Positions 23,901-30,518 of a stretch of 32,807 nt of DNA are shown here, one piece after another; positions within the stretch are counted from its first letter, which is position 1; the number at the start of each line of letters is the position of its first letter. The stretch spans positions 1 through 32,807 of the forward strand of contig JALSSQ010000302.1 in NCBI GenBank assembly GCA_026984165.1. Direction: 5' to 3'. The stretch comes from Sulfurovum sp. GTDB lineage: Bacteria > Campylobacterota > Campylobacteria > Campylobacterales > Sulfurovaceae. The position numbers and the translations under genes are program-made. The notes beneath the pieces are model-generated. The model saw nothing but the letters and a program-made list of their open reading frames with translations. It was not told where the DNA came from and did not search any database.

Positions 23901-25497
23901 AAAAATCAAGGCAGTGACTTCTGGTACTATGTCAGTAGTTGTTACCCATGATGAGATTGTTGTCTCTGTGATTGCCAAAGGACAAGATGAGGTAAAATAT
24001 AATTTACGAAAATCAGATGTTGCTAAATCAAATGAACTTGCAGGTGTTACCGGTAAAATTGAGGGGAAACTGTATTTACCATTAAATGATGGAGATAAAG
24101 TAGAAGAAGGTGATTCTATCGTTGAAGTGATTAAAGAAGGATGGTCAGTACCGTCACGTATTCCTTTTGCTTCCGAACTTAAAGTTGAAAATGGTGCACC
24201 GGTGACACAAGAAGTACTCTCTGAATCTAAAGGTATGGTAAAATTCTTTTTATTAAAAGGAGATTATCTTGAAGCACACGATGGTATTAAAGCAGGAACA
24301 AAAGTGGATGAAAAGGGACTTTTTGCGGTAGTGGTTGATGAGAACAATAGAGAAGCAGCACGCCATTATATTTCAAGAGGTTCTATAGTAAAAGTTGCAA
24401 ATGATGCCCTGGTAGAAAGAGGAGATGCTCTTTCAGCACCTGAAGTTTCTACACAGGTTGTTGTTGCGGAGTGGGATCCATATTCTGAGCCAATTATTGC
24501 TGAGCAGAAAGGTAAGTTAAAATTTGAAGATATTATTCCTGGTGTTACTGCTGTAGAGCAATTTGATGAAGTTACGGGAGATACCAGACTTGAGTTGAAT
24601 GAGTATATACCAGCAGCATATAAACCAGCATTAACTTTAGCTACAGAGAGTGGAGAATTAATTCGTTATCAACTTGACCCTAAAACTATTCTTTTTGTAC
24701 AAGATGGAGATGAAGTAAATATTGCAGATATTTTGGCAAAAACACCAAAAGCAGCTATCAAATCTCAAGATATTACTGGAGGTCTTCCAAGGGTTTCTGA
24801 ACTCTTTGAAGCAAGACGTCCCAAAGATATTGCATTGATTGCACAAATTGACGGAGTGGTAAGTTTTGGAAAACCATTAAGAGGGAAAGAAAGACTAATC
24901 ATTACTGGTGATAATGGGCAGATTACAGAGCAGTTTGTAGATAAAAATAAAGTAGCCCTCGTACATACAGGTGATTATGTACATGCAGGGGAAAAGTTAA
25001 CAGAAGGAATTGTTTCTAGCCATGATATCTTGGCTGCACTTGGTGAAAAAGCATTATATGAGTATATTGTCTCTGAAGTGCAAATGGTCTATCGTCGTCA
25101 AGGGGTGAATATCTCAGATAAACATATTGAGATAGTAGCTTCTCAAATGATGAGACAGGTAAAAGTGGTTGAATCAGGAGATTCTAAATTTATTGCAGGA
25201 GATATTGTTTCTCGTCGTAAATTCCAAGAAGAAAATGAATCGGTGATTAAACTTGGTGGTGAACCAGCGATTGCTGAACCGATGCTTGTAGGTATTACAC
25301 GTTCTGCTGTGGGTGCAGATAGTATTATCTCTGCGGCTTCATTCCAGGATACAACAAAAGTATTGACTTCTGCATCTATTGCGGGTACAGTTGACAGACT
25401 TGAAGATCTTAAAGAGAATGTTGTGATTGGTCGTCTCATACCAGTGGGTACAGGTATGATTGACAATGATGATATTGAACTTACTGCTGCAGAATAA
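20968..25497 (+). CDS. rpoC: DNA-directed RNA polymerase subunit beta'
   Basis: A 1509-residue catalytic subunit. The N-terminal zinc ribbon has CLCGKYKK and CEKCG (from about residue 74); the metal-binding active site NADFDGDQMAVH is at about 472; the second zinc site includes C-GTHEGVE and CKAPKGICAKC (about 873-888); the trigger-loop region and C-terminus (SFQDTTKVLTSASIAG) are complete. The start at 20968 is chosen because GGAGGG lies 5 bases upstream and the protein then begins MSKYLENLTPIDL; an in-frame upstream Met at 20923 lies inside rpoB and lacks a site. It overlaps rpoB by 8 bases. A palindromic element begins 3 bases after the stop. Confidence 0.98.
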   Translation: MSKYLENLTPIDLNNEERPGDIAALQLRVASPEKVLSWSYGEVKKPETINYRTLKPERDGLFCAKIFGPIRDYECLCGKYKKMRYKGVVCEKCGVEVTSSKVRRNRMGHIDLIAPVAHIWYVSSLPSRIGTLLGVKMKDLERVLYYEAYIVKTPGEASYDNEGLNPLAKYDVLNEEQYQQIVQRFGDTGLDARMGGEIVQELLTELDLVEMFNQLKLDIEATKSEAKRKTIVKRLKVIEAFLHSGNRPEWMMLTQLPVLPPDLRPLVSLDGGKFAVSDVNDLYRRVINRNQRLKRLVELDAPEIIVRNEKRMLQEAVDALFDNGRRGNAVKGANKRPLKSLSEVIKGKQGRFRQNLLGKRVDFSGRSVIVVGPDLRMDQCGLPKKMAIELFKPHLMAKLEEKGYATTLKQAKKMIEQQVNEVWECLEEVVENYPILLNRAPTLHKLSIQAFHPRLIEGKAIQLHPLVCSAFNADFDGDQMAVHVPLSDEAIAEAKVLMLASMNILLPASGKAIAVPSQDMILGLYYLTLEKNDVKGENKLFANVEEVEIAFNQNALDLNARIRTVLDGKIVKSTAGRLILKSIIPDYVPEKYWNKVLKKKDIGALVDYIYKIGGVAQTAGFLDNLKDMGFKYATKVGVSISIKDIIIPDEKMSNVITAKEEVKEIQRQYGAGLLTDQERYNKIIDIWTDANNGIASSLMSLIKEDKEGFNSVHMMADSGARGSAAQIRQLSGMRGLMAKSDGSIIETPITSNFREGLNVLEYFISTHGARKGLADTALKTANAGYLTRKLIDVAQNVKISMTDCGTHEGVEVSDIVVGNEMIEPLADRIYGRVLAESIIDPITSEVLVSEGTMIDEEMATRVQEAGVRSVIMRAPSTCKAPKGICAKCYGLNMADNKIVKRGEAVGVIAAQSIGEPGTQLTLRTFHTGGTATAGKEERSVVATKEGFVRYYNLNVYRNTEGNLIVANRRNAGVLLVEPKIKAVTSGTMSVVVTHDEIVVSVIAKGQDEVKYNLRKSDVAKSNELAGVTGKIEGKLYLPLNDGDKVEEGDSIVEVIKEGWSVPSRIPFASELKVENGAPVTQEVLSESKGMVKFFLLKGDYLEAHDGIKAGTKVDEKGLFAVVVDENNREAARHYISRGSIVKVANDALVERGDALSAPEVSTQVVVAEWDPYSEPIIAEQKGKLKFEDIIPGVTAVEQFDEVTGDTRLELNEYIPAAYKPALTLATESGELIRYQLDPKTILFVQDGDEVNIADILAKTPKAAIKSQDITGGLPRVSELFEARRPKDIALIAQIDGVVSFGKPLRGKERLIITGDNGQITEQFVDKNKVALVHTGDYVHAGEKLTEGIVSSHDILAALGEKALYEYIVSEVQMVYRRQGVNISDKHIEIVASQMMRQVKVVESGDSKFIAGDIVSRRKFQEENESVIKLGGEPAIAEPMLVGITRSAVGADSIISAASFQDTTKVLTSASIAGTVDRLEDLKENVVIGRLIPVGTGMIDNDDIELTAAE

Positions 25498-25500
25498 TTT

Positions 25501-25573
25501 TTTCGTAGGGTCGATAAAACTGACGCTTCATACAAAAACTCCAAATGGCTAGTGGTCGATTTTAGCGACCCTA
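25501..25573 (+). repeat. Palindromic intergenic element A, after rpoC
   Basis: TAGGGTCG (25506-25513) pairs with CGACCCTA (25566-25573); TAAAA/TTTTA extends the stem past one A-G mismatch. The interior carries ATACAAAAACTCCAAAT, nearly shared with element B after fusA, and both begin TTTCGTAG within 3 bases of a stop codon. No T run follows. It may be an RNA 3'-end structure or one copy of a dispersed repeat. Confidence 0.6.
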
Positions 25574-25617
25574 GTGCACTCATGTTTCCTTATAAGAAAA
25601 TCCAAAGAATTTTTCGA

Positions 25618-25623
25618 TATAAT
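25618..25623 (+). promoter_or_regulatory. Candidate -10 element for rpsL-rpsG-fusA
   Basis: TATAAT followed by the GC-richer ATGCCTCC, 105 bases before the rpsL start; no -35 match at the usual distance. It follows palindromic element A, suggesting that rpsL-rpsG-fusA form a separate transcription unit. The remaining leader (25630-25715) shows no clear structure. Confidence 0.55.
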
Positions 25624-25727
25624 ATGCCTCCATTTTTCTACACTCTATACAAGTACTTCTGCTTAAGTATTTGCATATGGTGTAATAACCAGATTCAATT
25701 CAAACTAACATAAAGAAAGGAAACGAT

Positions 25728-26102
25728 TTGCCTACAATTAACCAATTGATTCGTAAAGAACGTAAAAAGCAAGTGAAAAAATCAAAATCACCTGCGCTCG
25801 TAAAATGTCCTCAAAGAAGAGGCGTATGTACCAGAGTTTATACTACAACTCCAAAAAAACCAAACTCAGCTTTGAGAAAAGTTGCAAAAGTGAGATTGAC
25901 ATCAGGATTTGAAGTCATCTCATATATTGGTGGTGAAGGTCACAACCTTCAAGAGCACTCTATTGTACTTGTACGTGGGGGAAGAATTAAAGATTTACCA
26001 GGTGTGAAATATCATATTGTACGTGGTGCGCTAGATGCTTCAGGTGTGACCGGTAGAACCGTTGCACGTTCTAAATATGGTACTAAGAAGCCTAAAAAAT
26101 AG
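25728..26102 (+). CDS. rpsL: 30S ribosomal protein S12
   Basis: A 124-residue basic protein: MPTINQLIRKERKK at the N-terminus, TTTPKKPNSALRKVAKVRL and the decoding-centre segment RIKDLPGVKYHIVRGALD. The lysines that confer streptomycin sensitivity appear unchanged. The start codon is TTG (25728), supported by AAAGGA 7 bases upstream and by the usual MPTINQ start; a TTG start for so highly expressed a gene is notable. First gene of the str unit. Confidence 0.96.
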   Translation: MPTINQLIRKERKKQVKKSKSPALVKCPQRRGVCTRVYTTTPKKPNSALRKVAKVRLTSGFEVISYIGGEGHNLQEHSIVLVRGGRIKDLPGVKYHIVRGALDASGVTGRTVARSKYGTKKPKK

Positions 26103-26227
26103 AAACTAAGAGTGGCTTTTATAAAACATGAGAGCTGAGAAACATTGAGTATCAGATAAGATCTGAGAAGAAAAATACAGAAGTTTTGAGAACTTTTGAG
26201 TAAATTAATATAATTGAAGGAAACACA

Positions 26228-26695
26228 ATGAGAAGAAGAAAAGCTCCCGTTAGACCAGTATTGCCAGATCCGGTATATGGTTCTAAAGTATTAACAAAAT
26301 TTATCAATGCAGTCATGCTTGATGGTAAAAAAAGTGTAGCGCAAAAAGTTGTATATGCTGCGTTAGAGAGAATTGAATCAAAGACAAATGAGAAAGGTAT
26401 TGAAGTATTCAACAAAGCAATGGATAACGTCAAGCCTGTTATGGAAGTAAAATCTAGAAGAGTAGGTGGGGCAACCTACCAAGTGCCAATCGAAGTAAGA
26501 CCTGTAAGACAACAATCTTTAGGGATTAGATGGATTGTAGATGCCGCTAGAAAAAGAAATGAAAGAACAATGATGGAGCGTTTAAGTAATGAACTTATGG
26601 ACGCTGCGACAGAAAAAGGCGCTGCTTTCAAGAAGAAAGAAGATACATATAAAATGGCAGAAGCGAACAAAGCCTTTGCTCACTATAGATGGTAA
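26228..26695 (+). CDS. rpsG: 30S ribosomal protein S7
   Basis: A 155-residue protein: MRRRKAPVRPVLPDPVYGS, then LMLDGKKSVAQ-type core (VMLDGKKSVAQKVVY) and GGATYQVPIEVRPVRQQSLG, ending AFAHYRW. It nucleates assembly of the 30S head and contacts the E-site tRNA. GAAGGAAAC lies before the ATG. The 125-base gap from rpsL is unusually long for this operon and has repeated GAG/TGAGAA words, but no structure I can name. Confidence 0.97.
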   Translation: MRRRKAPVRPVLPDPVYGSKVLTKFINAVMLDGKKSVAQKVVYAALERIESKTNEKGIEVFNKAMDNVKPVMEVKSRRVGGATYQVPIEVRPVRQQSLGIRWIVDAARKRNERTMMERLSNELMDAATEKGAAFKKKEDTYKMAEANKAFAHYRW

Positions 26696-26706
26696 GGAAA
26701 TAGGTT

Positions 26707-28797
26707 ATGGCAAGAACGCATAAACTTGAAGACGTAAGAAACATCGGTATTGCTGCACACATTGATGCAGGAAAAACTACAACAACAGAGAGAATCCTTT
26801 TTTACACAGGTGTTGAACATAAAATTGGTGAAGTGCATGATGGTGCTGCAACAATGGACTGGATGGAGCAAGAGCAAGAGAGAGGTATTACCATTACTTC
26901 TGCTGCAACAACCTGTGAATGGCTAGGAAAACAAATCAATATTATCGATACTCCAGGTCACGTTGACTTTACGATTGAAGTGGAACGTTCTATGAGAGTA
27001 CTTGATGGTGCTGTATCTGTATTCTGTGCTGTTGGTGGGGTACAACCACAATCTGAAACAGTCTGGAGACAAAGAAACCGATACGGTGTTCCTTCACTTG
27101 TATTTGTCAACAAGATGGATAGAACAGGGGCGGATTTCTTGGAGGTTGAAAGACAAATTAGAGAAAGACTTCAAGGAAACCCTCTTGTGATTCAACTTCC
27201 AATTGGCGCTGAAGAGAACTTTGAAGGTGTGATTGACTTGGTCAAGATGAAAGAGGTAGTGTGGGATCAAGATGCTGCCATGGGTTCAAACTATCATGTG
27301 CAAGAGATACGTGATGAGCTCAAAGCTCAAGCTGAAGAGTATCGTGAGAAGATGATTGAAGGTATCTCTGAGGTTGATGGTAATGAAGAGCTGATGGAGA
27401 AATTTTTAGAAGGTGAAGAGCTGACTGAAGATGAGATTGTAGCGGGTATTAAAGCTGCAACAATCGCGATGCATGTTGTACCAATGCTTCCAGGTACTGC
27501 ATTTAAGAACAAAGGTGTGCAAACATTGCTTGATGCTGTTGTCGCTTACCTCCCGTCTCCAGTAGAAGCACCTGCAATCAAAGGTACTGAGATGGATGAT
27601 GAAGATGCTGAAGTGACTGTTGAGTCCACAGATGATGGAGAGTTTGCATCATTGGCATTTAAAATCATGACCGACCCTTTTGTGGGTCAGTTGACATTTA
27701 TTCGTGTATATCGTGGTTCTTTAGAGTCCGGTTCGTACGTACTTAACTCTACTAAAGGCAAAAAAGAGCGTATTGGACGTATCATGAAGATGCATGCGAT
27801 TAAGCGTGAAGAGGTGCAAGAGATTTATGCAGGTGAGATTGGCGCGGTTGTGGGGCTTAAAAACACAACAACAGGAGATACACTCTGTTCAGAAAAAGAC
27901 AAAGTGATACTTGAAAGAATGGATTTCCCAGATCCGGTAATCTCTGTAGCTGTTGAGCCTAAAACAAAAGCAGACCAAGAAAAAATGGGACTTGCTCTTG
28001 GTAAACTCGCAGCAGAAGATCCATCGTTCCGTGTAAGTACAGATGAAGAGTCTGGGCAGACTATTATCTCTGGTATGGGTGAACTTCACCTTGAAATTAT
28101 CGTAGATAGAATGAAAAGAGAATTTAAGGTAGAAGCTGAAGTGGGTGCACCACAAGTTGCTTACCGTGAAACCATTAGAAGTTCAGTTGAGCAAGAGTAC
28201 AAATATGCAAAACAATCAGGTGGACGTGGACAATTTGGTCATGTTTATCTTAAAATTGAACCACTTGAGCCTGGAAGTGGTTATGAGTTTGTGGATGAGA
28301 TCAAAGGTGGAGTGGTTCCAAAAGAGTTTATCGGACCGGTAGATAAAGGTATCCAAGAGGCAATGCAAAGAGGTATTCAAGCAGGATACCCTGTTGAAGA
28401 TGTGAAAGTGACACTCTACGATGGATCTTACCATGACGTTGACTCCTCTGAGATGGCGTTTAAACTTGCAGGTTCAATGGGATTCAGAGAGGGTGCAAGA
28501 AAAGCGAACCCTGTGATTCTTGAGCCGATGATGAAAGTAGAGGTTGAAGTACCAGAAGAGTTTATGGGTGATGTTATCGGAGATGTTGCGAAACGTAGAG
28601 GTCAGGTATCTGGCATGGATGACAGAGCGGGTAACAAAATTGTGAATGCTTTTGTACCACTTTCAGAGATGTTTGGCTACTCAACTGACCTGCGTTCAAT
28701 GACACAAGGTCGTGCAACGTATGCGATGGAGTTTGACCATTATGAAGAGGTGCCACAAAATGTAGCCAAAGAAATCATCGAAAAGAGAAATAGTTAA
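26707..28797 (+). CDS. fusA: Translation elongation factor G
   Basis: A 696-residue GTPase catalysing translocation. The P-loop AHIDAGKTTTTERIL (about residue 17), switch II DTPGHVDF, and NKMDRTGADF (about 135) are intact; domains II-V follow, including GMGELHLEI and SGGRGQFGHVYLKIEP, with a normal C-terminus. AAGGAAATAGG lies before the ATG, 11 bases after rpsG. This is the canonical fusA rather than the fusA2 paralogue, given its place in the str unit. tuf does not follow; it lies upstream with the tRNAs. A palindromic element starts 3 bases after the stop. Confidence 0.98.
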   Translation: MARTHKLEDVRNIGIAAHIDAGKTTTTERILFYTGVEHKIGEVHDGAATMDWMEQEQERGITITSAATTCEWLGKQINIIDTPGHVDFTIEVERSMRVLDGAVSVFCAVGGVQPQSETVWRQRNRYGVPSLVFVNKMDRTGADFLEVERQIRERLQGNPLVIQLPIGAEENFEGVIDLVKMKEVVWDQDAAMGSNYHVQEIRDELKAQAEEYREKMIEGISEVDGNEELMEKFLEGEELTEDEIVAGIKAATIAMHVVPMLPGTAFKNKGVQTLLDAVVAYLPSPVEAPAIKGTEMDDEDAEVTVESTDDGEFASLAFKIMTDPFVGQLTFIRVYRGSLESGSYVLNSTKGKKERIGRIMKMHAIKREEVQEIYAGEIGAVVGLKNTTTGDTLCSEKDKVILERMDFPDPVISVAVEPKTKADQEKMGLALGKLAAEDPSFRVSTDEESGQTIISGMGELHLEIIVDRMKREFKVEAEVGAPQVAYRETIRSSVEQEYKYAKQSGGRGQFGHVYLKIEPLEPGSGYEFVDEIKGGVVPKEFIGPVDKGIQEAMQRGIQAGYPVEDVKVTLYDGSYHDVDSSEMAFKLAGSMGFREGARKANPVILEPMMKVEVEVPEEFMGDVIGDVAKRRGQVSGMDDRAGNKIVNAFVPLSEMFGYSTDLRSMTQGRATYAMEFDHYEEVPQNVAKEIIEKRNS

Positions 28798-28799
28798 TC

Positions 28800-28901
28800 T
28801 TTCGTAGTATTTCACTATAACTTTGAAGGAGTATCTCAGTCACGTACTGGGAGTACGCTCCTTCGATACAACCTCCAAATTTACAGCAAACTACTACGAA
28901 A
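28800..28901 (+). repeat. Palindromic intergenic element B, after fusA
   Basis: Terminal arms TTTCGTAGTA (28800-28809) and TACTACGAAA (28892-28901) are perfect inverses. Inside, GAAGGAG (28825-28831) pairs with CTCCTTC (28858-28864), enclosing CGTACT-GGG-AGTACG (28843-28857). The interior word ATACAACCTCCAAAT is close to that of element A after rpoC. No T run follows. The structure resembles a REP/MITE-like palindromic repeat that also ends the fusA transcript. Confidence 0.65.
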
Positions 28902-28933
28902 TATAAACTATTTAATCTATGTCAAAATCAATC

Positions 28934-28950
28934 AAATCTACAGCAAATTA
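28934..28950 (+). repeat. Partial second copy of the element B right end
   Basis: AAATCTACAGCAAATTA repeats AAATTTACAGCAAACTA (28877-28893) with two mismatches, 57 bases apart. The rest of this 235-base gap (to 29032) is AT-rich; a weak TACAAT at 28999-29004 could be the -10 of the next gene. Confidence 0.4.
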
Positions 28951-29032
28951 ACTCTTACGTGCACTAAAGTATTATTCTATTTTAATTTTAAATTAGCATA
29001 CAATAGTATTTAATAAAAACCAAGGAAGATTA

Positions 29033-29398
29033 ATGCAATACATCATAGACCTCATAGAAGATGTACGTGAACAAATAGGAAATAATGAGTCATATAGAGT
29101 GACTGCGGGGTTACTTAAAACAGACGTGAGTGATAGTAAAAGACTTATTTATTCAGGGGAGGCAGGACTCAATGCGTATCATATAGACAAGATAGCCAAA
29201 GTGTTGCGTTTTGAAATAGATGGTAGTGAGTCACAACTCACTATAGGAGAGCTTATTCCTTCTCTTTTGATACTTGATATGGATGCGATGATGTATGCGC
29301 TTAAAATGGATGTGAATACACAGTATAGTGATATGGAGATAGTGGGGTTTGGTAAAAATGATGATGAGAAACGTTATATCTTGTTTATAAAGATATAA
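29033..29398 (+). CDS. Hypothetical protein, unrecognised
   Basis: A 121-residue acidic protein beginning MQYIIDLIEDVREQIGNN, with no signal peptide, membrane segment, cysteine or motif that I recognise. The pattern is mixed helix then strand, with a final MEIVGFGKNDDEKRYILFIKI. The middle segment SGEAGLNAYHIDKIAKVLRF reads like a helical hairpin. CAAGGAAG lies 6 bases before the ATG, so it is probably translated. It stands alone on the plus strand between fusA and a convergent minus-strand block, ending 12 bases from the DUF2853 gene. It is likely lineage-restricted. Confidence 0.7.
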   Translation: MQYIIDLIEDVREQIGNNESYRVTAGLLKTDVSDSKRLIYSGEAGLNAYHIDKIAKVLRFEIDGSESQLTIGELIPSLLILDMDAMMYALKMDVNTQYSDMEIVGFGKNDDEKRYILFIKI

Positions 29399-29410
29399 CG
29401 CTTATGAATG

Positions 29411-29752
29411 CTATGCGTATATAGACTCTTTTTTAAACTCTTTTGTTAAAAGTGCGTAAAAAAGTGCTCTGTATTTGTTACGATTGGATGTTCCCATTGT
29501 TTCACATACTTTTTGAATGGCCGCATCCAGCGTAGCATCATCTTCTGTGAGACCCAGTTTTTTCTGTAAAAAGTTCTTTTTTACAGTTTCAAGTTCTGAG
29601 GCTTGACCACAAGCAATCGTTTCAGCGTCTTTTTTGTAGATAGATGGTCCAAGACCAATGGTTACTTTTTCGATTAAATCAGTAGAAATACTTAAGCCTA
29701 ATTTTTTTGCTTCAGCAGTATATTGTGCGATTTTGTCATCTCTTTTACTCAT
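29411..29752 (-). CDS. DUF2853 family protein
   Basis: A 113-residue soluble protein: MSKRDDKIAQYTAEAKKLG, then LIEKVTIGLGPSIYKKDAETIACG and ELETVKKNFLQKKLGL, ending NRNKYRALFYALLTKEFKKESIY. This matches DUF2853, a small helical family of unknown function found in varied Gram-negative bacteria. AAGGAAGAAG lies before the ATG, and a near-consensus promoter sits upstream, overlapping the end of the HTH gene. It is probably monocistronic. Confidence 0.85.
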   Translation of the reverse strand: MSKRDDKIAQYTAEAKKLGLSISTDLIEKVTIGLGPSIYKKDAETIACGQASELETVKKNFLQKKLGLTEDDATLDAAIQKVCETMGTSNRNKYRALFYALLTKEFKKESIYA

Positions 29753-29785
29753 TCTTCTTCCTTTTAATAAATTTGTTACATCCTG

Positions 29786-29814
29786 ATTATAGCATCAAAT
29801 TTTTCTTAGGTCAA
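29786..29814 (-). promoter_or_regulatory. Sigma-70 promoter of the DUF2853 gene
   Basis: On the minus strand TTGACC (29814-29809) and TATAAT (29791-29786) are separated by exactly 17 bases, about 35 bases before the ATG. The -35 lies inside the last codons of the HTH gene. It is one of the two best promoters in the window. Confidence 0.75.
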
Positions 29815-30042
29815 ATTTTTTGGCTTTTGTGCAAAAAGAATCCAGTTCATACTGATTTTATGTTTTTTTGAAAAATAGGCAATTGCTTCAAAGGGTATAC
29901 GTTGCCTACGCTTAATAACAGCAAAGTTTTGTGGGTTCATATTGAGTGCTAAAGCAATGTCTTTATCGAGCACTTTATCGTTTTTTGTTTTGGAAGCAAG
30001 AAGGGTTTTGATTCTTTGCATCACTTCAGAAAAATCTATCAT
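29806..30042 (-). CDS. Small CI-repressor-type helix-turn-helix protein
   Basis: A 78-residue protein that is essentially one DNA-binding domain of the phage CI repressor type: DFSEVMQRIKTLL, then DKDIALALNMNPQNFAVIKRRQRIP as helix-turn-helix, then FEAIAYFSKKHKISMNWILF. There is no peptidase or oligomerisation domain. Similar stand-alone proteins are common in Campylobacterota. Tandem GTG and ATG codons occur; AAAGGA lies 2 bases before the GTG (30045) and 5 before the ATG (30042), so the ATG is chosen. A near-perfect palindrome lies 66 bases upstream (30108-30124). A regulator role is likely; targets are unknown. Confidence 0.75.
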   Translation of the reverse strand: MIDFSEVMQRIKTLLASKTKNDKVLDKDIALALNMNPQNFAVIKRRQRIPFEAIAYFSKKHKISMNWILFAQKPKNLT

Positions 30043-30102
30043 CACTGTCCTTTGAATCGATATTGAGATAGCGTATGATAGTAGATTTTTGTGTGAAAAG
30101 TT

Positions 30103-30130
30103 AAAAATATGTCATATTGACATACTTTTT
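30103..30130 (-). terminator. Palindrome between queF and the HTH gene: terminator or operator
   Basis: TATGTCA and TGACATA flank TAT (30108-30124), a perfect 17-base inverted repeat, bordered by A and T runs on both sides so that the stem can extend to about 12 pairs. On the minus strand it ends in TTTTT, fitting a weak bidirectional intrinsic terminator of the gyrB-EAL-queF unit. Equally, a 7-3-7 palindrome upstream of a CI-type regulator could be its operator. Confidence 0.5.
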
Positions 30131-30140
30131 TCCTAAGAGC

Positions 30141-30518
30141 TTAGTTTTTGGTGCTATCAATCTCTATGACAGTGTGTACATTTCCTCTTGGGTTAAAGTC
30201 TGCAACGAGTTTCATCGACTTGGGTTTAAGCTTAGTGTAGAGTGCATCATATATTTCATTGCTGGCGTTTTCATGAGAGATATGTCTGTACATAAATGAG
30301 TTGATATAGAGTTTGAGAGCTTTGAGTTCAATGACTTTTTCGTTAGGTTCATAGCTTAGTCTAAGTGTGGCAAAGTCAGGGTAGCCTGAACGTGGGCAAA
30401 GACACATGAACTCTGGGAGTTCTATGTTAATCGTATAATTTTTTTTATGTGTGTTTGGCCAAAAGTTTTCTTCTGCATTGATGTTAAATTCTTGTATCTC
30501 TTTTTCACCGTATTTCAT
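30141..30518 (-). CDS. queF: NADPH-dependent preQ0 reductase QueF
   Basis: A 125-residue enzyme reducing 7-cyano-7-deazaguanine (preQ0) to preQ1 in queuosine synthesis. The nucleophile C41 and D48 lie seven apart in CPRSGYPDFA, as in short-form QueF; ELKALKLYINSF (62-73) is the family motif and H82-E83 complete the substrate site. The start at 30518 has AAAGGAAAC upstream and gives MKYGEKEI; a longer reading from 30581 would run 77 bases into the EAL gene and is rejected. It overlaps the end of the EAL gene by 14 bases, so it is co-transcribed with gyrB. Confidence 0.95.
   Translation of the reverse strand: MKYGEKEIQEFNINAEENFWPNTHKKNYTINIELPEFMCLCPRSGYPDFATLRLSYEPNEKVIELKALKLYINSFMYRHISHENASNEIYDALYTKLKPKSMKLVADFNPRGNVHTVIEIDSTKN

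Noticed and set aside
26209..26214. TATAAT just before rpsG
   Set aside because: A start from this -10 would fall on the ribosome binding site, leaving almost no leader; probably chance in AT-rich DNA.
30117..30299. Plus-strand frame opposite the end of queF
   Set aside because: Antisense to a confident gene, without a ribosome binding site.
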